Of a stretch of DNA of 64,000 nt, positions 28,601-37,800 are shown piece after piece. The DNA is taken from assembly GCF_036492835.1 (NCBI RefSeq), contig NZ_AP025316.1, positions 310,001 to 374,000 on the forward strand. Direction: 5' to 3'. The notes under the pieces are model-generated. The model made no database searches and was not told the origin of the DNA. It saw only the letters and a program-made list of their open reading frames with translations. This DNA is from Fulvitalea axinellae (GTDB taxonomy: Bacteria > Bacteroidota > Bacteroidia > Cytophagales > Cyclobacteriaceae). The translations under genes and the position numbers were made by a program. The first letter of the stretch is position 1. Each line of letters opens with the position of its first letter.

Positions 28601-28900
28601 AAACGAGTCTTGGCCGACGATCAGGAACTGCAATACGTAAGCTATTACCTCGAAGACGGCGACTACTGGAAGATCGATAACGTGACCGTTGGTTATACTT
28701 TCGATCTGAAAAACAGCAAGATCAAAAACGCCCGCGTATACTTCTCGGCTTTGAACCTTTACACCTTCACTGGTTACAATGGCAACGACCCGGAAGTGAG
28801 CACCTCCTATAACGGCAATCCGCTAGTGCCCGGCGTCGACAACAAGCACCGCTACCCGAGCACACGCTCGTTTACGGTTGGCTTCAGCGCCTCTTTTTGA
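25625..28900 (+). CDS. SusC-like TonB-dependent receptor with STN domain, system 2
   Basis: A 1091-aa outer-membrane receptor. Signal segment ~15-37 (ALTFLMAFWLGVQAQG); STN domain ~40-112; carboxypeptidase-D-like domain ~138-215 (GEGLPGVNILIKGT ... FSFIGYVSEEV); SusC hallmark VVVGYGTQ (~217); TonB plug ~225-345 (LDVLKDGSAAAIYGTRGSNG); the rest is beta-barrel ending in Phe. It works with the SusD2 lipoprotein and signals through FecR2. The gene is richer in GC-ending codons than susC1, which creates a long spurious antisense frame, but nothing else suggests recent transfer. Ligand unknown. Confidence 0.95.
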   Translation: MKNNYEKKGFSGRKSFLKALTFLMAFWLGVQAQGYGSVFIRFDKITLEQAFRKIEKETDYSVVFIHEDIQLKKMISYEFKDQRIEGVLKTMLKGTGLDFEIKKDLILIKRKKAVKESVKSDDSINTRNAQDNKLTVSGKVTDKDGEGLPGVNILIKGTVKGVITDYEGRYSLEVSKSDVLVFSFIGYVSEEVQVNNRSTIDISLAEDLTKLEEVVVVGYGTQKRERVTTAVSSVKSDAFTQGAVNDAGSLIQGKVAGLSITRPDGNPTSNTQINLRGISTINSGTGPLVLIDGIPGDLNTVAAEDIESLDVLKDGSAAAIYGTRGSNGVILITTKSAKTGTPTTVELNAYATTQKLINNVEFLSADEYRELVKAGKPGATDYGSDVDWLDEVTRTPVSQVYNLSVKGGNDKTTYIANVNYRMQEGVIKKSDNEKMFGRVEVSHRMLDNKLKADFSLSGYSQDYYGYNNNVYRNGLTYNPTDPLKDANGKWSEHPGITAYQNPVALLEETEADNNVINLRGFGALTYTPIEALTFKALASNNIKKHNEGYYESKKHYSTARSNRNGLARRSFSRNEDNLFELTGLYNGEWAEHTFSFLGGYSYRKNTSERFSARNYNFPADETTYNNLGGGRALKDGAASMSSNKTESVLVGYFARVNYAYKDKYLLMASVRHEGSTKFGDNYKWGSFPAVSLGWNLHKESFLEDSKVLSSLKLRGGYGVTGIEPDEAYMSLALLNFKRSYYYDGNWGFAVSPATNVNPDLRWEKKKETNIGIDFGLFDNRLFGTLDLYNRRTTDLIMNYPVPTPPYLYDNIFANAAVMDNKGLELSVNYLAVKKKDLEWTTGINFSTNRNELVSLSDESFRIEGGFIDLGSAGEPIQQRLQRIAIGEPIGNFYGYKSIDIDDQGYWIIEGADGEPKSIKDQQPEDKQVLGNGLPDFNLNWNNTVRYKNWDFSVLMRGAFGFQILNQNRMWYEAPVMLTRGNILKSSSDKIYGKRVLADDQELQYVSYYLEDGDYWKIDNVTVGYTFDLKNSKIKNARVYFSALNLYTFTGYNGNDPEVSTSYNGNPLVPGVDNKHRYPSTRSFTVGFSASF

Positions 28901-28919
28901 TTTGTAGAAAGTAGAAGGT

Positions 28920-28947
28920 GAGGGGTACCCGTTACATCATACCCCTC
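28920..28947 (+). promoter_or_regulatory. Hairpin between susC2 and susD2
   Basis: An 8-bp perfect stem (GAGGGGTA with TACCCCTC, 12-nt loop) sits 20 bp after the susC2 stop and 38 bp before susD2. No T-run follows. It may set the SusC:SusD ratio by protecting processed mRNA or by partial attenuation. System 1 has no equivalent, as its gap is only 12 bp. Confidence 0.45.
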
Positions 28948-28985
28948 CCGGACTTTAATCGCTTTAGGTTTAAATTTTTAAGGAA

Positions 28986-30590
28986 ATGAAAAGAACATTA
29001 TATATACTTTCCCTTTCACTTTTAACGGGGCTGATGTCCTGTAACGATCTGGAAGAGGCCCCTTTTTCGCAAATATCGCAGGACGGATACAGCTATTCGA
29101 ACCCGAGGCAGGCCATGGGCATCGCCTATGCCAATATGCGCTACCTGATGGGAATACAGGAATATTATATGAGCCAAGAACTCTGCACCGATGAGATCGT
29201 GGCACCGGCGAACGCCTCGGGGTGGGATGACGGCGGTATTTTCAAGAAGATGCACTTTCATAGTTGGGATTCGGAGTCCCCGCAGTCGAGGCACCTTTGG
29301 AGCAAACCCTATACGGGCATTATACATTGTAATAGGGTCATCGAACAGTTGGAGTCGGGTTTGATTCCGGCTACAGACGAGATTAAGACGGAATACATGG
29401 CCGAAATGCGCGCCGTGAGGGCTTTTTACTATTGGCAGTTGATGGACAATTTCGGCGACGTTCCTTTGGTAACCAGCTCTAGCCAGGAACTTCCCGAACT
29501 GTCGACGCGCAAAGAGCTTTATGACTTTATAGTAGCCGAGCTTACAGCCATCGATAAGGATTTGAACGAAGCTGTCGATTCAAAAAGCTACGGGACTTTC
29601 CATCGTTGGGCAGGGAAGGCACTTTTGGCCAATGTATACCTGAATGCTGAAGTATATACGGGTGAAGCGAAGTGGGACGCTTGCCTGAAGGTATGTCAGG
29701 AGATTATCGACTCGGGCAAGTATATGATGGATGCGGACTATCGCACGCCCTTCAGCACGAATAACCACGCCGATTCGAAGGAGATCATTTTCCCGATCGT
29801 ATTCGACAACATAAACGCCAAAGGTAATAACTTCACCCATCTGTTTTCATGGGGTGCGGGTATGAAGGACAAACTGTTGCTTAACTCCACTCCTTGGGGC
29901 GCCGGAACGGCTATGGGCATTACGCAACACATCGATACTTATGATGAGAAAGACGGACGTTTGGCCGACAATTGGTTGATCGGCACGCAGTACAAACACA
30001 ACAGCACCGAGCCGTGCTTGGGGAATTACGATAAGCTCGGTAAGCCATTGACCTATACCAAAGACATCCCGAACGCTTCGTATACAAGCGAAACGGAGGG
30101 CTATCGAATGAATAAGTTCGAGGTTAAAGTCGGCGCCGAATTCCAGCTGGACAACGACTTTCCCTTCTTCCGATATACACAGGTAATGATGATGAAGGCC
30201 GAATGTCTTTTGCGTCAAGGCAAGGCCGATGAGGCGGCTACGCTCGTGACACAAGTTCGTAAACGTAATTTTGAGAATGAAAGCGACGCAACGCTTACCG
30301 GAGCAGACCTGAACGCCGACACGAAGTACCAATACGGATTCTACAAGACCGACTACGGCACGGAGATCGAAGCCGGCGACCAGAGCGCCGTCGCATACGG
30401 AGGCCTGTATGACGAACTTGGCTATGAGTTCGCATGGGAAGCGCATCGCCGTCGAGATATGATTCGTTTCGGAACCTTTACCACCAAAAGCTGGCTGTCG
30501 CACAAACCGAACGGAGACCATAGAAAGGTTTTTCCGATACCTCAACAAGCGATTAACGCCAATCCAAAATTGGAGCAACGTTATTATTAA
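28986..30590 (+). CDS. SusD/RagB-like surface lipoprotein, system 2
   Basis: A 534-aa lipoprotein with lipobox GLMSC (Cys19) followed by Asn-Asp. SusD features are present: an AEMRAVRAFYYWQLMDNFGDVPL motif (~138-160), a TPR-like helical core, and a C-terminal ELGYEFAWEAHRRRDMIRFG signature (~477-497) that matches the position of the ExxR...W.DL motif in other SusD proteins. It partners SusC2 at the cell surface. A strong terminator 49 bp downstream ends the system-2 operon. Confidence 0.94.
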   Translation: MKRTLYILSLSLLTGLMSCNDLEEAPFSQISQDGYSYSNPRQAMGIAYANMRYLMGIQEYYMSQELCTDEIVAPANASGWDDGGIFKKMHFHSWDSESPQSRHLWSKPYTGIIHCNRVIEQLESGLIPATDEIKTEYMAEMRAVRAFYYWQLMDNFGDVPLVTSSSQELPELSTRKELYDFIVAELTAIDKDLNEAVDSKSYGTFHRWAGKALLANVYLNAEVYTGEAKWDACLKVCQEIIDSGKYMMDADYRTPFSTNNHADSKEIIFPIVFDNINAKGNNFTHLFSWGAGMKDKLLLNSTPWGAGTAMGITQHIDTYDEKDGRLADNWLIGTQYKHNSTEPCLGNYDKLGKPLTYTKDIPNASYTSETEGYRMNKFEVKVGAEFQLDNDFPFFRYTQVMMMKAECLLRQGKADEAATLVTQVRKRNFENESDATLTGADLNADTKYQYGFYKTDYGTEIEAGDQSAVAYGGLYDELGYEFAWEAHRRRDMIRFGTFTTKSWLSHKPNGDHRKVFPIPQQAINANPKLEQRYY

Positions 30591-30638
30591 GATCTATCTG
30601 AAAGGCGAGTGAATGCCTTCGGGTAACCCCAATATTTT

Positions 30639-30676
30639 AAGAGCCGTTTCCTTTTTCGGGAAATGGCTCTTTTCAT
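30639..30676 (+). terminator. Intrinsic terminator after susD2
   Basis: A 13-bp stem (AAGAGCCGTTTCC with its complement, one G-T pair) with a 7-nt loop is followed by TTTCATTTTG. It closes the ECF-FecR-SusC-SusD system 2 unit. Confidence 0.85.
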
Positions 30677-30813
30677 TTTGATCGTAATATATTCTTTGGG
30701 TTGTTGAATGAGTGCTTATTTGTAAATGACGGCACTTACTATTCAGTCTAAACTTAGACTCGTTTTCTCCGAATCAATTTGTATTTAATGACATAAGCCC
30801 TTTAATTACAGCC

Positions 30814-31443
30814 ATGTCTCAATTGAACATCGCCCACAGAGCCCAAATATACCTAGGCATCCGCAATGGCAAAACGGACGCTCAGATAGCCCGTGGTATC
30901 GGTTTCCATAGAGGAACCGTGGGACGTGAGATTATGCGCAATGGCGGTAGGGAAAACTATGACCTCTGGCGCGCCCAACGCGCCCGTGATATCCGGCAAG
31001 GCATGGCCGTAACGGATCGAATACTTTTTGGCGGAGGAGTGCCCTTTAATTCTCGTTTGCGAAATCTTGGGTTGAAATATGCCCACCTTTCGCATTTGCA
31101 TATCCATTGGTATGATTATTACCAAGACCGTTTTTTTCGTAAAGCGGAGGCTTGGCGGTATAGGAGATACATATCGGGCAAGAGTAAGGCTGGAGCCTTA
31201 CCGTTGGTTAAACCACAAGGTCGGAACCTTGCGGTGGCAGATGGTTTTGTGGTAGAGAGCAAAGGATTGATTGCTGAAGTGTGTTTATGGTACCGTTTCG
31301 AGATTATTCAATGCGCAATACCGTTGACGGTAATTTATATAGGGACTGGGCTTACCCTGTCCGTTCTCGTTATACTTTTCAAATCGTTAGGCAGGGATTT
31401 CTTTTTAAAGACGGTATTCTTTGGAGGATATGCCATTTTTTGA
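30814..31443 (+). CDS. IS30-type (HTH_38-like) helix-turn-helix protein, possible transposase remnant
   Basis: The 209-aa frame opens with ~65 residues that resemble the DNA-binding N-terminus of IS30-family transposases: an IAHRAQIYLGIRNGKTDAQIARGIG helix pair, a recognition helix RGTVGREIMRNGG, and the Y-x-x-x-x-A-x-x-A-R-x-x-R segment. The rest is basic to ~140 and then becomes hydrophobic and family-less; no DDE integrase core is visible and no terminal inverted repeats were found. It may be a domesticated DNA-binding protein or a decayed transposase whose 3' part has shifted frame. It is not part of either flanking operon, since a terminator lies between it and susD2. The first ~140 residues are more trustworthy than the C-terminal 70. 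Confidence 0.5.
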   Translation: MSQLNIAHRAQIYLGIRNGKTDAQIARGIGFHRGTVGREIMRNGGRENYDLWRAQRARDIRQGMAVTDRILFGGGVPFNSRLRNLGLKYAHLSHLHIHWYDYYQDRFFRKAEAWRYRRYISGKSKAGALPLVKPQGRNLAVADGFVVESKGLIAEVCLWYRFEIIQCAIPLTVIYIGTGLTLSVLVILFKSLGRDFFLKTVFFGGYAIF

Positions 31444-31890
31444 GGTTTGTGTGGACAGGACAAGTCTAATCCCTACAACTTTTGAATTGATATTGCCTTC
31501 CGGTTCCCCTCGATCTTTTCATTTTTAGCCGTGTGGAAGGTCATTCCAACCCTTGTCGCGTTTTAACAAGATCATCCGGAGAGTTTTCAAACAGGAGGTA
31601 CGGCCTTTTTGGAACTGGACATATCTTCCCTGTCTCTCGTTGCCTATTTTTTAAGTTGATGTCTTTACAAAAGGGTAAGTCCTATAAGCTCCCACAAAAT
31701 AAAACACGCTATTCACAAAGTATACACCCCCGTTCACAAAGTACGGAGGCCCTTCGGCTTTTGGACCCGTTTTTTCTGGTCTCGTCCACTTATTTTTGTT
31801 GAATAACAATCGCCTGTAATCAACCCCGGAGGATCCTGTTTGAAGCCGAACCCATTGCGTCTTCAGAAGGTCTGACAAACAAATAATACC
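31444..31890. other. Intergenic region upstream of the giant surface protein
   Basis: About 450 bp without a supported gene. A TATTTTTG -7-like box lies at 31791-31798. The rest shows no strong inverted repeat or transposon end. Confidence 0.45.
31791..31798 (+). promoter_or_regulatory. Candidate -7 box for the 2498-aa gene
   Basis: TATTTTTG matches TAnnTTTG and lies 92 bp before the start codon. No TTG at the ideal 19-21-nt distance was seen, so the match is partial. Confidence 0.3.
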
Positions 31891-34800
31891 ATGTTTTTCG
31901 TCAAAGAACCGAGCCGTATTCTACGGCTGGTACATATAACTATTCTGTCACTGTACCTCGTCTTTTCCGGAGCGACTCCGGAAGTTAGCGGGCAAACATC
32001 TTCCGTTCAAAATACGGCTCCCAAATTCACCAGCGCCCCGGTGACGGGGGTGAACGAAGGAGACACCTACCGTTACGAGATCAGCTTGGTCAATGCGAGC
32101 GTCGCCCAATTGGACTTGGGCGCTTCGACGATTCCAGACTGGCTAAGCCTGAAGGAGGAGGCAAACGTAAGCACCTTGGCGGGAACCGGGCTTGGAGACT
32201 TCCAAGACGGGCCCGGAAACAAGGCGAAATTCTTTTTTCCTCGTGATGTGGCTGTGGACACCGAAGGCAATGTCTACGTGGCGGATTGGGGAAATAACCG
32301 GATACGGAAGATTACGCAAAGCCCTGATGGAACGGCTACTGTAAGCACTTTGGCGGGAACAGATGGTTACGGCTTCCAAGACGGGGTAGGCTCCACGGCG
32401 CAATTCAAAAATCCCAACGGTGTGGCTGTGGACGCCGAAGGCAATGTCTACGTGGCGGACAAATGGAATCACTGCATCCGGAAGATTACGCAAAGCCCTA
32501 ATGGAACTATAACCGTAAGCACCCTAGCGGGAACCGGCGTTAAAGGCTACCAAGACGGGGATGGAGCCTTGGCGAAATTCAGACATCCCGATGGTGTGGT
32601 AGTAGACGGCGAAGGCAATGTCTACGTGGCGGACGAGTGGAATAACCGCATCCGGAAGATTACGCAAAGCCCTGATGGAACTATAACTGTAAGCACCCTA
32701 GCGGGAACTGGCGAATACGATTTCAAAGACGGGGATGGAGCCATGGCGAAATTCAGCTGGCCCGATGATGTGGCAGTGGACGCCAAAGGTAATGTCTACG
32801 TGGCGGACGAATGGAATTACCGGATACGGAAGATTACGCAAAACCCTAGTGTTACGGTCAGCGTAAGCACCTTTGCAGGAACCGGCATTAGTGGTTTCGA
32901 AGATGGGGACAGAGCCACGGCGAAATTCCGCTACCCCTCCAGCGTGGCGTTGGATGGTGAAGGTAATGTCTACGTAGCAGATGTTAGCCGGATTCGGAAG
33001 ATCACACAAAGCCCTGACGGACAGGTAACTGTAAGCACCCTAGCGGGAACCGGCGTTAAAGGCTACCAAGACGGGGCTGGACCCGTGGCACAATTCGGTT
33101 CCCCCTCCGGCGTGGTGGTGGATGCCGAAGGCAGTGTTTACGTGGCGGACAGAGATAATCACCGCGTCCGGAAAATTGCTCAAAAAGCCGTTTTATCGGG
33201 AACCGCGAGCGTTCCAGGGGACTATCCCGTAATCTTAAAACTTAAGGACGGGAAAGGAGGCTATATAGATCAAACCTTCACTATCAAGGTCAAAGACATT
33301 ACGCCACCACAGGCGATATCTTACACACCCTCTCCGCAGGCCTCGGGCATAAGTATTCCGAACAAACTGACAATCACTTTTGACGAGGCCGTACGAACGG
33401 GAACCGGGAGCGTATCGGTTATAAGGAGCTCCGACGACGTTACCGCCGAAACCATTCAGGCGGGCGGTATTTCCGTCAACGGGAAAACGGCAACCATCAA
33501 CTTGACTGCCACCCTGAAGAGAGGCGAGGCCTACCACGTGCTGGTGACGGCGGGCGCCTTCGAAGACCTTTCCGGGAATGACTTCGCCGGGGTTTCGGAT
33601 AAGACGGCATGGATGTTCGAGACATTGCAACCGCCCAAATTCACTAGCGCCCCAGTGACGGAGGTGAGCGAAGGAGACGCCTACCGTTACGAGATTAGCT
33701 TGGCCAACGCGAGCGTCGCCCAATTGGACTTGGGCGCTTCGACGATACCCAGCTGGCTAAGCCTGAAGGAGGAGACAAACGTAAGCAGCCTTGCGGGATC
33801 TGGCGTTGTAGGCTTCCAGGACGGTGCCGGGACCGTGGCGAAATTCAACACCCCCTACGGCGTGACGGTGGACGCAGAAGGCAATGTCTATGTGGCGGAC
33901 ATCAATAATAACCGGATACGGAAGATTGGTCAAAGCCTCGATGGAATAACAACCGTAAGCACCCTAGCGGGAACCGGCAGTTACAGCTTCCAAGACGGAG
34001 ATGGAGCTGTGGCGGAATTCCAGAATCCTACCGGAGTGGCGATAGGCTCCAAAGGCAATGTCTACGTGGCGGACCAAAGGAATTACCGGATACGGAAGAT
34101 TAGCCAAAATCCTGATGGCACGGCCAGTGTAAGCACCTTTGCGGGAACCAGCGTAGGGGGCTTTCAAGACGGAGATGGAGCCATGGCGATATTCAAGTTT
34201 CCCACCAGTGTGGCGGTGGATGTCAAAGGTAATGTCTACGTGGCGGATCAAAGGAATCACCGAATACGGAAGATTAGTAAAAACCCTGATGGAACGGTAA
34301 AGGTAAGCACCTTTGCGGGAACCGGCGCTAAAGGTTTCCAAGACGGGGCCGGATTCGTAGCGAAATTCGATAGACCCACCAGTGTGGCGGTGGACGCCGA
34401 AGGCAATGTCTATGTGGCGGGTTACAATAATCACCGTATACGGAAGATTAGTCAGAACCCCGACGGAACAGTCAATGTAAGCACCTTTGCGGGAACCGGC
34501 GATAAAGGTTTCCGAGATGGGGATGGGTCCGTGGCGAAATTCAAATGGCCCACTGGCGTGGCGACGGACGTCGAAGGCAATGTCTATGTCGCCGACCAAG
34601 GGAATCACCGGGTACGGAAGATTAGCCAGAACCCCGATGGAACGGTAGAGGTAAGCACCTTGGCGGGAAGTGGCGCTGGAGGCTTCCAAGACGGGGAGGG
34701 GTCCACGGCGAGATTCACATTGCCTACCGGCGTGGCGGTGGACGCCGAAGGTAATGTCTACGTAGCCGACCAACAAAATCACCGCATCCGGAAAATCGCG

Positions 34801-37800
34801 CAAGAAGCCGTTTTATCGGGAACCGCGAGCATTCCCGGAGACTATCCCGTAATCTTAAAACTTAAGGACGGAGAAGGGGGCTATATAGAACAATCATTTA
34901 CGGTCCGGGTGAAGGAAATAATCCCGCCCAAGGCCGTTAGTTTTGCTCCCGCCAACGATGCTACTGATATACCATTGACCGAGCGTCTGCGTATTGAATT
35001 CGATGAGCCAATACGGAAAGGAACGGGGAATGTATATATCAAAGATCTTTCGGATAATTCCGTAGTGGAGACTATCGATGTCACAACCCGTAATGTATTT
35101 GCGGAAGGCAATTCGGTTACCATTAGGGCTGATAAGGCTTTTGGGCTAGGAAAGAATTACTATGTAGAGATGGATGCCGGGGCTATCGAAGATATAGCCA
35201 GTAACGGTTTTGCCGGTATCTCCGGACCGAGTAAGTGGAGATTTCAAACCCGATCCAATCGTTTGCCTGAATTCCGAAGCCAACCTATAACCGAAGTGGA
35301 TGAAGGCAATCAATACAGCTATGAGATAATAGGCTTTGATGCTGATAAACATGCCATGAAGGTTACGGCTGTAAATATGCCTTCTTGGCTCAGTCTGGAG
35401 AAGAAGGTAATGGTGAGCACCGTTGCTGGAAACGGTAATCTTGGCTTTAATGATGGTGATGGGAGGTCTGCGGAGTTCGGTTATCCGAATGGGCTATCCG
35501 TAGATACAACAGGATCAGTATATGTCGCCGACTATGTGAATCATAATATCAGAAAAATTGTTCAATCCCCTGATGGTCGTTATACTGTCAGTACTTTGGC
35601 GGGAACGGGTGCTATTGGTGCTATGGACGGGGCCGGAGGTGTCGCGACTTTTAATGGCCCAACCCATCTAATGCCAGATGATATTGGGGGATTTTATGTG
35701 ACCGATTTTTTTAACAAAAAAATTAGATTGATTAAATCCGCTTCTGATGGTACCGTAACGGTTAGTTCTTTTATAGGTGAGGACAATAATAACTTTGTCA
35801 TAAAGAAAGACTTTGGTTACCCAGGCAGGATTGTTCAGGATAATAAGGGAAGTATATATGTAGGGACTTTGGACAACTTTTCTGCATCACTAGGTTTTAT
35901 ATGGAAAATAGGCCTAGATAATAATACAATTAATATTAATAAACTAAAGAGTTCAGACGGTAGGATACTTAAATTTGGAGACCTAAATAGCTTGATTACC
36001 AGTTCTGAAGGGGAATTATATGTAAATGATAATAATAGCAAGGCTATAGTACATCTCGTCCAGAATGCCGATGGCAGTGTTGACCGCAAAACGGTAATAG
36101 ATGGTATTGCATACCGATCTGCAGCATTGGAAATTGACGGGTCAGGCAACTTTTATAATACGAACAATAAGCAAATATTTGCCTATTTGAGGCAACCCGA
36201 TGGCACATTCAAACAAAACCTGTTGGCGGGAGCAAAGAACGCAGGATATATAAATGGAGAAGGTGGTGTAGCGATGTTTAACCACGTTATAGATATGGCT
36301 GTGGATGAGACAGGAACAATCTATGTGGTGGATACGCCTCATTATATCCGCAAAATCACCCGAAATTATTATCTGGAAGGCATAGCCCCTATGCCCGGAG
36401 ATTTTCCTGTAGCCTTAAGGCTTGATGACGGGAAGGGCGGTGTTACCGATCAAACATTCACGGTTCGGGTGAAGGAGATAATACCGCCCAAAGTCGTAAG
36501 TTTTACTCCCGCCTCAGGTGTTAAGCAAATCGTGCCTCCAACTTCGTTGTCTGTTATTTTTGACGAGACTATTCGGAAAGGAACGGGACCATTACAGATT
36601 TTTGACGCAAAAGATAATACTCTGGCGGTAACTGTGCCGGTAAGTGACAAAAGCGTTACTGTCAATGGCGGTACGCTTAGCCTTACCCTCGGGAAGGTAT
36701 TGGAAAAGGGGAAGGCGTATTATGTTAAAATAGGTGCGGGGGTGGTAGAAGACTTGTCAGGGAATCCCTTTTCAGGTATTCAAAGCCAAACGGGCTGGAC
36801 CTTTACTACAGAGCCTAAAAAAGCTCCTACCGTCAACTTTTCGGATATAAGCAAAACATACGGCGATCCCGATTTTGATTTGTCAGCCACCACCTTGTCC
36901 ACGGGGATGCAGGCTTTCAGCGTTGTGGGCGATCCTAAGAAAACAAGCCTTTCGGGTTTGGGAAATAGAAGAGTTAACTTGGGCGATGCCGGAAGCCTCC
37001 GTATAAAACTGAGGATTGAAGAGGACGCCGACTACTTGCCCTTTGAAAAAACGATAACGCTTACCATAAACAGGAAACCTATTCAGGTAAGCGCAAATGC
37101 CGGTCAAAGCAAGGTTTACGGCACAGTTGATCCAGTATTGACTTACACGGCCGATAATCTTCTTGGCACGGACAAGCTGTCGGGTGCGCTGACGAGGGAT
37201 CCGGGTAATGATGCGGGCGCTTACGCCATCCGGCAAGGATCGCTCATCCATCCGAACTACGATATTACGTTCCATACTTCGGACTTTACGGTTACTAAAG
37301 CGTCGTTAAAGGTTATGGCCGATGCCGGCCAAAGCAAGGTATACGGACAGCCCGACCCGGTATTGACTTACACGGCCGATAATCTTCTCGGCACGGACAA
37401 GCTGTCGGGCTCCCTGTCACGGGATCCGGGCAATGACGTGGGCGCTTACGCCATCCGGCAAGGGTCGCTCACCCATCCAAATTACGACATCACGTTCCAA
37501 TCCTCGGACTTTACGGTCACCAAAGCCCCGCTAAAGGTGATCGCTGACGTCGGCCAAAACAAGGTTTACGGTACGGCTGATCCTGTATTAACTTATATAG
37601 CCGATAATCTTCTCGGCACGGACAAGCTTTCGGGCTCCCTTTCAAGGGATTCAGGTAATGATGTTGGCGCTTACGCCATCCGGCAAGGCTCTCTCACCCA
37701 TCCGAACTACGATATTACGTTCCAATCCTCGGATTTTACGGTCACCAATGCACCGCTAAAGGTGATCGTTGACGCTGGGCAAAACAAGGTTTACGGTACG

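Noticed and set aside
30814-31443. Complete insertion sequence
   Set aside because: Only an HTH domain is present; there is no integrase core and I found no terminal inverted repeats or target duplications.
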